From WHSW01 sp963705955 (GTDB taxonomy: Bacteria > Actinomycetota > Thermoleophilia > Solirubrobacterales > 70-9), in NCBI GenBank assembly GCA_963705955.1, contig CAVPLH010000006.1, positions 124,001-188,000 of the forward strand: DNA of 64,000 bases. The letters run 5' to 3'. The notes under the pieces were generated by a model, which worked only from the letters and a program-made list of their open reading frames with translations, was not told where the DNA came from and did no database searches. Below, in pieces: positions 1 to 8,976 of this stretch. Within the stretch, counting starts at the first letter, position 1; every line of letters starts with the position of its first letter. A program made the position numbers and the translations under genes.

Positions 1-464
1 GGGCCGGGCGAGTAGGCCTTCGCGGCGTCCTTCGCCGGGCCGCCGATCCCGCCCATCTTCGCGACGCCGGGGACGATCAGCCCGAGGCAGTTGGGGCCGA
101 TGATCCGGGCTCCGCGAAGCTTCGCCAGCTCGACCATCTCGGCGACGTCGCGGCGCGGAATCCGCTCGGTTACGACGACGATCAGCTTGATCTGATTTTC
201 GATTGCCTCGAACACCGCATCCTTGGTGAACGCGGGCGGCACCGTGACCACGGCGCCGTCGGGAGCCGACCCGTGATCTGAGACGACCTGCTCGACCGTG
301 TCGAAGACCGGCACCCCGTGGACCTCGCGTCCCTTGCGGCCCGGAGTCACCCCGCCGACGATCCGGGAGCCGAAGTCGAGGCACTCACGGGTCAGGTTCA
401 CAGCCTCCCGCCCGGTGATGCCTTGGATGATGAAGGTGAAGTCGCTGTCCAGTAGGACGGCCAT
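1..464 (-). CDS. sucD: Succinyl-CoA ligase, alpha (ADP/GDP-forming) subunit, partial
   Basis: This is the N-terminal part of the SucD subunit, which carries the phospho-histidine during reversible conversion of succinyl-CoA to succinate with NTP formation in the TCA cycle. About 154 residues are visible and the gene runs off the left edge of the window. The start is the ATG read leftward from 464. The protein opens with a short beta strand and the CoA-binding motif GITGRE, followed by the VGGVTPGRKG stretch typical of the CoA-binding Rossmann domain. Further in, GPNCLGLIVPG is also typical of SucD. It lies 94 bases downstream of sucC on the same strand, and that gap is filled by a heptamer repeat element. 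Confidence 0.95.
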   Translation of the reverse strand, partial: MAVLLDSDFTFIIQGITGREAVNLTRECLDFGSRIVGGVTPGRKGREVHGVPVFDTVEQVVSDHGSAPDGAVVTVPPAFTKDAVFEAIENQIKLIVVVTERIPRRDVAEMVELAKLRGARIIGPNCLGLIVPGVAKMGGIGGPAKDAAKAYSPG

Positions 465-484
465 CAGCGAGTCCTCCGCCGAAG

Positions 485-555
485 GCTGGCAGCTGGCAGC
501 TGGCAGCTGGCAACAACGGCTACAAACCGAAGCTGCAAGCTGCAAGCTGCAAGCT
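485..555. repeat. Heptamer inverted-repeat element 1 (sucC-sucD spacer)
   Basis: The left block is four perfect copies of GCTGGCA (485-512). After a 19-base spacer, the right block is three perfect copies of GCTGCAA plus a partial copy (532-555). The two blocks are imperfect inverted repeats: 485-508 pairs with 531-554 at 21 of 24 positions, with one mismatch per heptamer. A long hairpin could form in the sucCD message. The element ends 3 bases before the sucC stop codon and starts 20 bases from the sucD start. Confidence 0.85.
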
Positions 556-558
556 CCA

Positions 559-1770
559 TCACTCCTCCCCCTGCACCTTCGCCACCGCCCTCCCGGCGGC
601 CTCCCACATCGAGACGGACCGGTCGCAGTACTCGACCCCGTAGCGCTCCAGGATCTTCGAGCCCTCCTCCTCCCAGGCGCCCGGGATGCGGAAGATCGCG
701 ATCGTCTCGGCCGGATCCTTGCCCATCTCCAGGCACGCCTTGATCACCCCGCGGGCGACGATGTCGACCCGCGTGTTGGAGACGATCGACATCATCACCG
801 CGATCTTCTCGACGCCGTCCTTGCGCAGCACCTCCGTCGCCAGCCCCTGCGACTTCGCGACCGACGGGTTGCCGCCGATCTCCGCGTAGTTGGCCGGCTT
901 GCCACCCTGGCTGCGGACCGCGTCGGTGAGCGTCAGCGAGCCGCCACCGGCTCCGATGACGAGCCCGATGTTGCCGTCGAAGCCGTGGTCCTTGCCCTGG
1001 ATCACGCCGCGGTGGTCGGCCGCGTCGATCGCCTTCACGTTACGCTCGAACTCGCTCGGCTCGTAGAGCTCTCGCGGCTCGCCGAGGTCGACGCCGATCT
1101 CTGCGAGGACCTTGCGGTGGCGCCCGACGGCCTCGTCCTCGATCTCCATGTGGGCGTCGAGGGCGACGAAGGAGCCGTCCGCGAGCCGGGCGAGCGGGTT
1201 GACCTCGGCGAGGGTCATGTCGTACTCGCGCTGCAGTCGGGCGAGCCGGGCGAGGACCGCGCTCGCGCGGTTCAGCTCCGAGCCCGTGACGCCGCAGCGC
1301 GCGACCGCCTGCTTGGCCTCGAAATCGGCGATCGGGTGCAGGTTCGAGAGATGCTGGCGCCCGACGTGGTCGGGGTGCTCGCTCGCGACCTGCTCGATGT
1401 CGATCCCGCCCATGTCGCTGAACAGCATCATCGGGCGCTTCGCCCGTCCGTCCCAGAGCACCGCCGCGTAGTACTCCTGTTCGACCTCCGCCTTTGGATC
1501 GACGAGCACGCCGACCGGCATGTGGCCGCCGATCTCGAGCTCGAGGATCTCGGCGGCGTGGGCTTCGGCCTCCGGAGGCGTGTCGGCGAACTTGACCCCG
1601 CCCGCCTTCATCCGGCCACCGGTGAGCACCTGCGACTTGATCACCGTCGGCCCGCCGATCCGCTCCGCGGCCTCGCGGGCCTCGGCGGCCGTGGTCGCGA
1701 ACCCGTAGTCCGTGACCGGGATCCCGGCCCGCTCGACGATCCGGCGTGACTCGTACTCGTAGAAGCGCAT
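559..1770 (-). CDS. sucC: Succinyl-CoA ligase, beta subunit
   Basis: SucC (403 residues) is the nucleotide-binding subunit and is cotranscribed with sucD. The start is the ATG read leftward from 1770 because the protein then begins MRFYEYESRRI, the usual SucC opening. The N-terminal ATP-grasp domain shows the GGRMKAGGVKF segment near residue 50 and AEVNPLARL in the metal and nucleotide site. The C-terminal ligase domain shows GAGGGSLTL and GGNPS. The length matches the family (about 380-400). A long open frame extends upstream to 2496 but has no family resemblance and lies antisense to pckG. The gene is divergent from pckG. Confidence 0.96.
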   Translation of the reverse strand: MRFYEYESRRIVERAGIPVTDYGFATTAAEAREAAERIGGPTVIKSQVLTGGRMKAGGVKFADTPPEAEAHAAEILELEIGGHMPVGVLVDPKAEVEQEYYAAVLWDGRAKRPMMLFSDMGGIDIEQVASEHPDHVGRQHLSNLHPIADFEAKQAVARCGVTGSELNRASAVLARLARLQREYDMTLAEVNPLARLADGSFVALDAHMEIEDEAVGRHRKVLAEIGVDLGEPRELYEPSEFERNVKAIDAADHRGVIQGKDHGFDGNIGLVIGAGGGSLTLTDAVRSQGGKPANYAEIGGNPSVAKSQGLATEVLRKDGVEKIAVMMSIVSNTRVDIVARGVIKACLEMGKDPAETIAIFRIPGAWEEEGSKILERYGVEYCDRSVSMWEAAGRAVAKVQGEE

Positions 1771-1891
1771 GGGTGGGTGCGGTGCGGCGGGCAACCCTAG
1801 CGAGGACCGCCTGACACCGCGCAGGCGCGGGGTGCGCCACAATTGCCCACCCGCCCGTCCACCACAACGAGAGAGGGAGTTGAGCCCCAAC

Positions 1892-3700
1892 TTGTCCGAG
1901 AGCACCGCGACCGAGCAGCTGACCGACAACCCGAAGTTGATCTCCTGGGTCGAGGAGATCGCGGACCTGACGCAGCCCGAAGCGATCCACTGGTGCGACG
2001 GTTCCGCCGAGGAGTACGAGCGTCTCTGCCAGGAGATGGTCGACGCGGGCACGTTCGACAAGCTCTCGGAGGCGAAGCGCCCGAACTCATATCTGGCGCG
2101 CTCGGATCCCGACGACGTCGCTCGGGTCGAGGACCGGACGTTCATCTGCTCCGAGCGCGAGCAGGATGCCGGGCCGACCAACAACTGGCGCGATCCGGCC
2201 GAGATGCGAGAGGAGCTGACCGGTTTCTTCGACGGCTCGATGAAGGGGCGGACGATGTACGTGGTCCCGTTCTCGATGGGCCCCCTGGGCTCGCACATCT
2301 CCGAGATCGGCGTCCAACTCACCGACTCCCCGTACGTCGCGACATCGATGCGGATCATGACGCGGATGGGGGAGGCGGCCCTGGAGGTGCTCGGCGCCGA
2401 CGGTGGCTTCGTTCCGTGCGTGCACTCGGTCGGGATGCCGCTCGCCGACGGGCAGGCCGACGTCCCGTGGCCGTGCGACTCGGAGCACAAGTACATCGTC
2501 CACTTTCCCGAGACGCGCGAGATCTGGTCCTACGGCTCCGGCTACGGCGGCAACGCCCTGCTCGGCAAGAAGTGCCTGGCGCTGCGGATCGCCTCGGTCA
2601 AGGCCCGCGACGAAGGCTGGATGGCCGAGCACATGCTGATCCTGAAGCTGACCTCGCCCGCGGGCGAGGTCAAGTACGTCACCGGCGCCTTCCCCTCGGC
2701 CTGCGGGAAGACCAACCTGGCGATGATGATCCCGACGCTCGAGGGCTGGACAGTCGAGACGATCGGCGACGATATCGCGTGGATGAAGTTCCACGAGGAC
2801 GGCCGTCTGTACGCGGTCAATCCCGAGGCCGGCTTCTTCGGCGTCGCGCCGAACACCAGCCACAAGACGAACCCGAATGCGATGGACACGGTCGATCGAA
2901 GCTCGATCTTCACCAACTGCGCGCTGACCGACGACGGGGACATCTGGTGGGAGGGGATGACGGGCGAGCCGCCCGCCCACGCGATCGACTGGAAGGGTGC
3001 CGAATGGACGCCGGAGTCCGACGACCCTGCGGCGCACCCCAATGCCCGTTTCACGACCCCGGCTTCGCAGTGCCCGTCGATGGCGCCCGAGTGGGAGGAC
3101 CCGGACGGGGTGCCGATCGACGCGTTCCTGTTCGGCGGCCGGCGGGCGACCGTCGTGCCGCTGGTCAGCGAGGCCTTCGACTGGGAGCATGGGGTCTTCC
3201 TCGGAGCGACGATGTCCTCCGAGACGACGGCTGCACAGGCGGGCGAGGTCGGAAAGCTCCGCTTCGACCCGATGGCGATGCTCCCGTTCATGGGTTACAA
3301 CATGGCCGACTACTTCGGGCACTGGCTGAACCTTGGTCGCGAGCACGCCGGCGCGATGCCCCGGATGTTCGTCGTCAACTGGTTCCGGAAAGACGACGAC
3401 GGTAGGTTCCTGTGGCCCGGATTCGGCGAGAACAGCCGCGTTCTCGAGTGGATCTTCCGCCGTTGTAACGGTGAGGGGGAGACGATCGAGACCCCGATCG
3501 GTCTCGTCCCGGCGGACGGTGAGCTGAGCCTCGCCGGCCTCGAGATCTCCGACGACGCGATGCGCGAACTGCTCACGGTCGACATCGAGCAGGTCCGCGA
3601 TCAGCTGCCGCAGGTCGAGGCCTTCCTCGCCCAGTTCGGCGACGACCTCCCGGACGAGATCTCTGGCCAGCTCGAGGCGCTGCGCAACCGGCTCGGATAG
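1892..3700 (+). CDS. pckG: Phosphoenolpyruvate carboxykinase (GTP)
   Basis: This enzyme converts oxaloacetate and GTP to PEP, CO2 and GDP, the first step of gluconeogenesis and the exit from the C4 pool. The family hallmark FPSACGKTN (residues about 267-275) contains the reactive cysteine and the P-loop GKTN. The metal and substrate motifs GDDIAWM and NPEAGFFGV and the FLFGGRRATVVPLV segment are all present. I chose the TTG at 1892, giving 602 residues (family 600-620). A purine-rich GAGAGGGAG (1871-1879) precedes it by 12 bases. Another TTG at 1880 touches that site and is less likely. It sits back to back with sucCD and tail to tail with the malyl-CoA lyase gene. Confidence 0.96.
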   Translation: MSESTATEQLTDNPKLISWVEEIADLTQPEAIHWCDGSAEEYERLCQEMVDAGTFDKLSEAKRPNSYLARSDPDDVARVEDRTFICSEREQDAGPTNNWRDPAEMREELTGFFDGSMKGRTMYVVPFSMGPLGSHISEIGVQLTDSPYVATSMRIMTRMGEAALEVLGADGGFVPCVHSVGMPLADGQADVPWPCDSEHKYIVHFPETREIWSYGSGYGGNALLGKKCLALRIASVKARDEGWMAEHMLILKLTSPAGEVKYVTGAFPSACGKTNLAMMIPTLEGWTVETIGDDIAWMKFHEDGRLYAVNPEAGFFGVAPNTSHKTNPNAMDTVDRSSIFTNCALTDDGDIWWEGMTGEPPAHAIDWKGAEWTPESDDPAAHPNARFTTPASQCPSMAPEWEDPDGVPIDAFLFGGRRATVVPLVSEAFDWEHGVFLGATMSSETTAAQAGEVGKLRFDPMAMLPFMGYNMADYFGHWLNLGREHAGAMPRMFVVNWFRKDDDGRFLWPGFGENSRVLEWIFRRCNGEGETIETPIGLVPADGELSLAGLEISDDAMRELLTVDIEQVRDQLPQVEAFLAQFGDDLPDEISGQLEALRNRLG

Positions 3701-3708
3701 CCGGGGAT

Positions 3709-4758
3709 TCAGAGCGCGTACGCCTCGGCCAGCTCCGGGTCCTTCTTCGCCAACAGCTCGGCGAGCTCGACCATCACCTTGCACTGCTTCCAGGTGGCGT
3801 CGTCCTGCATCTTGCCGTCGATCATGTGGACGCCGCGCCCGTCGGGGATCGCCTCGATCACCTTCTTCGCGAACCTGACCTCGTCGGGGTCCGGGCTGAA
3901 GACCTTCTTCGCGATCTCGATCTGCACCGGATGCAGCGACCAGGCGCCGACGCAGCCGAGCAGGAAAGCGGCCCGGAATTGCGCCTCGCAGCCCTGGGTG
4001 TCCTTGATATCGCCGTAGGGCCCGTAGAAGGGCAGGATCCCGGCTGAGGTGCAGGCGTCGACCATGCGGGCGATCGAGTAGTGCCAGGGATCCTGCTGGG
4101 CGGTCGCGCGCGGCGCGTCCGGATTCTCGGGGTCGGGATCCTCGATCACGCGGTAGCCGGGGTGGCCGCCGCCGACCCGGGTCGTCTTCATGCGGCGCGA
4201 GGCGGCGAGGTCGGCCGGCCCGAAGCTCATCCCCTGCATGCGCGGCGAGGCGGTCGCGATCTGCTCGACGTTGACGACGCCCTGCGAGGTCTCGAGGATC
4301 GCGTGCACGAGGATCGGGCGGCCGAGCCCGGCCTTCGCCTCGAGCTGGGCGAGCAGGCGATCGACGTAGTGGATGTCCCACGCGCCCTCGACCTTGGGGA
4401 CCATGATCACCTCGAGCTGGTCGCCGATCTCGGTGACCAGCGTGGTCAGGTCGTCGAGCACCCAGGGACTCTCGAGCGCGTTGACGCGGGTCCAGAGGGC
4501 CGTCTCGCCGAAGTCGACCTGCTTCGCCACCCGCACCAGTCCCTCGCGGGCGGCCTCCTTGTTGTCGACCGAGATCGCGTCCTCGAGATTGCCGAGCAGG
4601 ATGTCGGCCTGCTTCGCCATCTCGGGAACCTTCGCGGCCATCTTCTCGTTCGAGGCGTCGAAGAAGTGGATCATCCGGGAGGGCTTGAACGGCACCTCCG
4701 CGAGCGGATCGGGGGCTCCGATCGCGAGTGGCTTCAGGAAGTCGCGTGGGTTTCTCAT
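3709..4758 (-). CDS. L-malyl-CoA / beta-methylmalyl-CoA lyase (CitE-like)
   Basis: A 349-residue member of the HpcH/HpaI aldolase and citrate lyase beta superfamily. Its length and the segments LLGNLEDAIS, MVPKVEGAWD and KTTRVGGGHPGYR fit the malyl-CoA lyases of the ethylmalonyl-CoA and 3-hydroxypropionate pathways better than the shorter citrate lyase beta subunits. Mg2+ ligands would be the Glu of NLEDAIS and an Asp further on. The predicted reaction is cleavage of beta-methylmalyl-CoA to glyoxylate and propionyl-CoA, and of malyl-CoA to glyoxylate and acetyl-CoA. The start ATG at 4758 gives MRNPRDFLKPLA. Ccr, ethylmalonyl-CoA mutase and candidate Mcd and Mch genes lie within 19 kb, which supports this role. 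Substrate preference cannot be read from the sequence. Confidence 0.85.
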   Translation of the reverse strand: MRNPRDFLKPLAIGAPDPLAEVPFKPSRMIHFFDASNEKMAAKVPEMAKQADILLGNLEDAISVDNKEAAREGLVRVAKQVDFGETALWTRVNALESPWVLDDLTTLVTEIGDQLEVIMVPKVEGAWDIHYVDRLLAQLEAKAGLGRPILVHAILETSQGVVNVEQIATASPRMQGMSFGPADLAASRRMKTTRVGGGHPGYRVIEDPDPENPDAPRATAQQDPWHYSIARMVDACTSAGILPFYGPYGDIKDTQGCEAQFRAAFLLGCVGAWSLHPVQIEIAKKVFSPDPDEVRFAKKVIEAIPDGRGVHMIDGKMQDDATWKQCKVMVELAELLAKKDPELAEAYAL

Positions 4759-4830
4759 CGCCGGCAAGCGTAGCTGTCCCGGCACGACCGCCCGCCCGCA
4801 CGGAGCAGCCGCCGGCGCCGTCGTTGGGGC

Positions 4831-4836
4831 TACCGT
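4831..4836 (+). promoter_or_regulatory. Leaderless -10 box (TACCGT)
   Basis: TACCGT ends 6 bases before the ATG at 4843, and no ribosome binding site lies between. It fits the TANNNT-N6-9-start pattern repeated across the window. Confidence 0.5.
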
Positions 4837-4842
4837 GAGGCG

Positions 4843-5326
4843 ATGCATTTCGAGGTTCGAGCCGCCCGCCCCGGCGAGGCGGAGGCGATCGTCCCGGTGT
4901 ACGAGTGGCTGTTCGCGCCTCCCGGGTCGCGGCCCGCCGCCTGGGATCCGACCAGGGCCGCTGTTGCCCTCGGGCAAGCGATCGAATCGCACGACGCCTG
5001 CGTTCTGATCGCCGTCGAGGCCGACCCGGGGCGCGACGGGCGGATCGCGGCGGCCGGGGAGGATCCTGGGCCTCTGCACCGCCTACCAGGACCTGCACTC
5101 GGTCCGCTTCGGTTACCGGGCATGGGTCGAGGACCTGGTGGTCGACCCGGAGCGTCGCTCGCTGGGGATCGGCAAGGCGCTGCTCGACGCGGCGAAGGCC
5201 TGGGGGCGCGAGCGCGGCGCGACGCATCTCGAGCTCGACTCGGCCGAGGCGAGGGCCGATGCCCATCGCTTCTACGTTCGCGAGGGCGCCCAGTACCGCG
5301 CGATCAGCTTCGGCTGGCAGCTCTGA
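4843..5326 (+). CDS. GNAT family N-acetyltransferase (frameshifted)
   Basis: A GCN5-related acetyltransferase split by a single-base insertion. The first half (MHFEVRAARPGE) is open from 4843. The second half lies in the next frame and carries the acetyl-CoA-binding region (VEDLVVDPERRSLGIGKALL, R-x-x-G-x-G type) and a typical GNAT end (AHRFYVREGA). Removing one G from the GGGG run near 5056-5059 joins the halves exactly at GRILGLCTAYQDL. The acceptor substrate is unknown. The gene ends 7 bases from the convergent SnoaL-like gene. The indel may be an assembly error rather than a real pseudogene. Confidence 0.8.
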
Positions 5327-5332
5327 GCGGGC

Positions 5333-5791
5333 TCAGAGCTGCGCGGCGAGATGCTCCTCGAGAGCGGCGACGGTGGCGTCGCGGTCGAGCTTCGCGGCCA
5401 TGAACGTCAGGCGTCGGTCGCGTACCGCGAAGGCGAAGTAGAACGGGGCATCGACCGGCGTTTCGCTCGACCCGCCCCGGGTGACCATGTGGGCGCTGCC
5501 GACCACGCGCCCCGGGCTCGCCTCGGCGAACTCGATCTCGGTCAGCCGGACCTCGTCGAACATCTCGAAGAACGAGCTCCACATCTCGCGTACGGCGTCG
5601 ACGCCCCGAATCTCGATCGGCGAGCCGACCAAGGCGGAGATCTCGGCATCGGCCGAATAGCGGACGTCGCGGTCGAACATCTCGGCGAGAAGGGTCTCGG
5701 TTTCCCCGCCGTTGAAGAGCTCGAAGCTTCGCCGGATCACGTCGAGCGTCGCCTCTGTGTCCGGGTCCGCCGGATGCTCGCTCCGGGTCAC
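5333..5791 (-). CDS. SnoaL-like / NTF2-fold protein
   Basis: A 152-residue protein of the NTF2-like superfamily: an N-terminal helix (DVIRRSFELFNGGE), then a cone-shaped beta sheet with the typical GVDAVREMWSSFFEMF segment. The start is the GTG at 5791, giving MTRSEHPADPD. An open frame continues upstream but is antisense to the next gene. Such proteins are often small cyclases, isomerases or binding proteins. No catalytic residues can be assigned and no substrate is implied by its neighbours. Confidence 0.75.
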   Translation of the reverse strand: MTRSEHPADPDTEATLDVIRRSFELFNGGETETLLAEMFDRDVRYSADAEISALVGSPIEIRGVDAVREMWSSFFEMFDEVRLTEIEFAEASPGRVVGSAHMVTRGGSSETPVDAPFYFAFAVRDRRLTFMAAKLDRDATVAALEEHLAAQL

Positions 5792-5813
5792 GGCGGGATT
5801 ATCCCTCCGCAGG

Positions 5814-5819
5814 TAGGGT
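5814..5819 (+). promoter_or_regulatory. Leaderless -10 box (TAGGGT)
   Basis: TAGGGT followed by 7 bases and the ATG at 5827, with no ribosome binding site. Confidence 0.5.
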
Positions 5820-5826
5820 CGCGCCG

Positions 5827-6924
5827 ATGCCGGCAAAGATCGTCCTCTTCGGCGCCACCGGGTACACGGGGCGCCTCGTGGCCGAAGCGCTGGTCGCGCG
5901 TGGAGAGCGGCCGCTGCTCGCGGGACGCAGCGCCTCGCGGCTGGCGGAGCTTCGCAGCGAGCTCGGCGGGGAGCTCGAGACGGCGGTCGCCGAGATCGGC
6001 GATCCGTCGTCGGTCCGCGCGCTGCTCGGCGACGGCGACGTGATCCTCGCAACCGTCGGGCCGTTCGCCCGCTTCGGTGACCCGGCGGCCGAGGCGGCGA
6101 TCGAAGCCCGGGCGAGCTACCTCGACTCGACCGGCGAGCCCGCCTTCATCCGTCGTGTATTCGAGACCTTCGGTCCGCGGGCCGAGCGGGCGGCGGTCGG
6201 CATGGTCACCGCCTTCGGCTACGACTGGGTCCCGGGCAACCTCGCAGCCGCGCTGGCGCTGCGCGACGCCGGAGAGGGGGCGACCAGGGTCGACGTCGGC
6301 TACTTCACCACCGGCGGCGGACTCGGCGGGATGAGCGGCGGCACCCGGGCGTCGCTCGCCGGGGCGATCGTCGAGCCGGGGTTCGCGTGGCGCGACGGGA
6401 TCCGCACAGAGCGAGGAGCAGCTCGCGTGCGCAGGTTCGAGCTTCGCGGCAAGACGCGCGAGGCGATCTCGGTCGGCGCATCCGAGCACTTCGCGCTGCC
6501 GAGGATGGAGCCCGGCCTGCGCGAGGTCAACGTCTACCTCGGGTGGTTCGCCGGCGCCTCGCGGGGAATGCAGGCATTCTCCGCGGTCAACTCGCTGGTC
6601 GCCCGGATACCCGGGGCGAAGGCGGGCATCGAGGCGCTCACGAGCCGCCTCGTCAAGGGCTCGACCGGCGGCCCGGACGCAGCCGCGCGGGCCGCAAGCG
6701 GCTCGGCGATCGTCGCGATTGCCTACGCCGGCGAGCACGAGCTCGCCTCGGTGGAGCTTCGTGGCGGCAACGGCTATGAGTTCACCGGCAGGATCCTGGC
6801 CTGGGGGGCGTCGCGGGCGTTGGCCGAGGGGATGCGCGCGAGCGGCGCGATCGGCCCTGTCGAGGCGTTCGGGCTCGACCTGCTCGAGGATGGATGCGCC
6901 GAGGCGGGCATCGCCCGCGTCTGA
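5827..6924 (+). CDS. Saccharopine dehydrogenase-like / trans-acting enoyl reductase family protein
   Basis: A 365-residue oxidoreductase-like protein. The N-terminus has a Rossmann dinucleotide motif (VLFGATGYTGRLVAE, residues about 5-20), then AGRS and the ATVGPFARFG segment characteristic of the saccharopine-reductase-like family that includes mycobacterial trans-acting enoyl reductases. A glycine-rich segment (TTGGGLGGMSGGT) occurs near residue 160. The substrate is unknown. NADP(H) use is suggested by the Arg after the second strand (AGRSASR). The 162 bases downstream hold no complete gene. Confidence 0.75.
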   Translation: MPAKIVLFGATGYTGRLVAEALVARGERPLLAGRSASRLAELRSELGGELETAVAEIGDPSSVRALLGDGDVILATVGPFARFGDPAAEAAIEARASYLDSTGEPAFIRRVFETFGPRAERAAVGMVTAFGYDWVPGNLAAALALRDAGEGATRVDVGYFTTGGGLGGMSGGTRASLAGAIVEPGFAWRDGIRTERGAARVRRFELRGKTREAISVGASEHFALPRMEPGLREVNVYLGWFAGASRGMQAFSAVNSLVARIPGAKAGIEALTSRLVKGSTGGPDAAARAASGSAIVAIAYAGEHELASVELRGGNGYEFTGRILAWGASRALAEGMRASGAIGPVEAFGLDLLEDGCAEAGIARV

Positions 6925-7086
6925 GCCCGCCTCAGGCCTCGAGTCAGGGCGCCGGCGTGCGGTCGAAGGTGACGATCGCGTCGTCCTGGGAGCCGGAGAC
7001 CACGTCGGGCCGCCGGTATCCTTGACCACCCCTCGCGGTCCGAGTCCGGCCGCTCGCGAGGCCCGAAAGACGACCCCGAAGGAGCC

Positions 7087-8298
7087 ATGGCAGTAGCGAC
7101 CGCGACGTATCAGGAGCAGACGGACGATCAGAAGGCGATCACCGAGATGGTGCGCCAGTTCGTCGACAACGAGATCATCCCCGCCGCCGAGGAGTTCGAC
7201 CACGAGGACAAGTTCCCCGAGGCGATCGTCGAGCAGATGAAGGAGCTCGGCCTGTTCGGGGTCACGATCGCCGAGGACTACGGCGGGATGGGCCTCGATC
7301 TGGCCACCTACGCGATGATCGTCGAGGAGCTCTCGCGCGGCTGGATTTCGATCTCCGGCGTGGTCAACACACACTTCATCGGCTCCTATCTGCTGATGAA
7401 GTTCGGCACCGACGAGCAGAAGGACTATTTCCTGCCGAAGATGGCGACCGGCGAGATCCGGGCGGCGTTCTCGCTCTCCGAGCCGGAGGTCGGCTCCGAC
7501 GTCCAGGGCATCAAGTCGACCGCGAAGCGGACCGACGACGGCGCCTGGGAGCTCAACGGCCAGAAGATGTGGGTCACCAACGGGCTCGGATCGGGCGTCG
7601 TCTTCGTGCTCATGAAGAGCGACCCGAAGGCCGACCCGCCCTACAAGGGGATGACCTGCTTCATCACCGAGAAGGAGCCCTGGGCGGAGAAGAACGAGGG
7701 CGACTTCGCGGGCCTCGTGGTGCCGCCGAAGATCAAGAAGATGGGTTACAAGGGCGTCGAGTCGACCGAGCTCGTCTACAGCGGCTATCGCTGTCCCGGG
7801 GAGCGCGTCCTCGGTGGGCCGGACGGCGTCGGCCAGGGCTTCAAGCAGATGATGGACGCGCTCGAGGTCGGCCGCGTCAACGTCGCGGCACGAGGCGTCG
7901 GCATCGCCCAGCGGGCGCTCGAGCTCGCGCTGCGTTACTCGCAGGAGCGAAAGACCTTCGGACGTCCGATCGCCCAGCATCAGGCGATCCAGTTCAAGCT
8001 CGCCGAGATGGCGACCAAGGTCGAGGCGGCGCGGCTGCTGACCCGAAAGGCGGCGCGCCTCAAGGACGCCGGAGAGCGTTCCGACCTCGAGGCCGGGATG
8101 GCGAAGCTGTTCGCCTCGGAGACCGGCAAGGAGGTCGTCGAGGAGGCGTTCCGCATCCACGGCGGCTACGGCTACTCGAAGGAGTACGAGATCGAGCGCC
8201 TCTACCGCGACGCGCCATTGCTTCTGATCGGCGAGGGCACCTCGGAGATCCAGAAGATGGTGATCGGCAAGAAGGTTCTCGAGCGGAACAAGGCTTGA
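7087..8298 (+). CDS. Acyl-CoA dehydrogenase (candidate methylsuccinyl-CoA dehydrogenase)
   Basis: A 403-residue FAD enzyme that oxidises the alpha-beta bond of an acyl-CoA. It shows the family order: N-terminal helices, the middle beta-domain motif FSLSEPEVGSD, then the C-terminal helical domain with ERKTFGRPIAQHQAIQFKLAEM, the IHGGYGYSKEY segment and the catalytic Glu in GEGTSEIQK. GAAGGAGCC at 7078-7086 precedes the ATG. It heads a plus-strand operon whose other members include a MaoC hydratase. With Ccr, ethylmalonyl-CoA mutase and malyl-CoA lyase nearby, methylsuccinyl-CoA oxidation is a reasonable role. The sequence alone proves only the acyl-CoA dehydrogenase family. Confidence 0.93.
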   Translation: MAVATATYQEQTDDQKAITEMVRQFVDNEIIPAAEEFDHEDKFPEAIVEQMKELGLFGVTIAEDYGGMGLDLATYAMIVEELSRGWISISGVVNTHFIGSYLLMKFGTDEQKDYFLPKMATGEIRAAFSLSEPEVGSDVQGIKSTAKRTDDGAWELNGQKMWVTNGLGSGVVFVLMKSDPKADPPYKGMTCFITEKEPWAEKNEGDFAGLVVPPKIKKMGYKGVESTELVYSGYRCPGERVLGGPDGVGQGFKQMMDALEVGRVNVAARGVGIAQRALELALRYSQERKTFGRPIAQHQAIQFKLAEMATKVEAARLLTRKAARLKDAGERSDLEAGMAKLFASETGKEVVEEAFRIHGGYGYSKEYEIERLYRDAPLLLIGEGTSEIQKMVIGKKVLERNKA

Positions 8299-8966
8299 GG
8301 GTCGCGCTCGTCACCGGCTCGAATCGCGGCATCGGCCGCGAGATCGCCCGCCGGCTCGCGCACGATCACGGTTTCCACGTGCTCGCCGGCGCTCGGAATC
8401 CCGGAGAGGTCGTCGCCGACGAGCATCTCGTCCCGCTGCGCCTCGACGTCCGCGACGCCGAGAGCGTCGGAGCCGCGCTGGCCGGAATCGAGGCCAACCC
8501 GGGGACGCTCGACGTGCTGGTCAACAACGCCGGCGTCTACGGTGCGCCGACCGGGGTCGCCGACTACGACCTCGACGAGGCCCACGACGTGATCGAGACG
8601 AATCTGTTCGGGCCCTGGCGGATGATCCAGGCGTCGCTGCCGCTCCTGCGCCAGAGCCCGGCGCCGCGAATCGTCAACCTCTCCAGCGGCGGCGGGCAAC
8701 TCGCCGAGATGGGCGGCGGCCGGACCGCCTACCGGCTCTCGAAGGCGGGCCTGAACGCGCTCACCCGGACGCTTGCCGCCGACGAGGCGGGCTCGGGGTT
8801 GCTCGTCAACTCGGTCTGCCCCGGCTGGGTTCGGACCGACATGGGGGGACCGGCCGCGAGCCGGTCGGTCGAGGAGGGCGCGGATACGGCGATCTGGCTC
8901 GCGACGATGCCCGACGGCGGGCCGACCGGCGGCTTCTTCCGAGACCGCGAGCCGATTCCCTGGTAG
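8295..8966 (+). CDS. Short-chain dehydrogenase/reductase
   Basis: A 223-residue SDR. The cofactor motif TGSNRGIG (residues about 7-14), the NNAG motif and the active site Ser...YRLSK (Y-x-x-x-K) are all present, followed by the CPGWVRTDM segment. The TTG start overlaps the stop of the acyl-CoA dehydrogenase gene (TTGA), so translation is probably coupled. The Arg in the TGSNRG motif favours NADP(H). The carbonyl substrate is unknown. Confidence 0.9.
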   Translation: MRVALVTGSNRGIGREIARRLAHDHGFHVLAGARNPGEVVADEHLVPLRLDVRDAESVGAALAGIEANPGTLDVLVNNAGVYGAPTGVADYDLDEAHDVIETNLFGPWRMIQASLPLLRQSPAPRIVNLSSGGGQLAEMGGGRTAYRLSKAGLNALTRTLAADEAGSGLLVNSVCPGWVRTDMGGPAASRSVEEGADTAIWLATMPDGGPTGGFFRDREPIPW

Positions 8967-8976
8967 AACGCGAGTA

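Noticed and set aside
485..555. Heptamer arrays as a CRISPR array
   Set aside because: Repeat unit is 7 bases without unique spacers; no cas genes in the window.
2087..5266. Very long open frame (1059 codons) on the minus strand
   Set aside because: It runs antisense to pckG and the lyase gene, is Arg/Gly/Pro-rich and has no family resemblance; a normal by-product of high GC.
6925..7086. Short minus-strand tail (reads to ...DDAIVTFDRTPAP) as a gene remnant
   Set aside because: About 25 codons only, no start and no identifiable family.
5788..8160. 790-codon minus-strand open frame
   Set aside because: Antisense to two clear genes (5827 and 7087) with low-quality composition.
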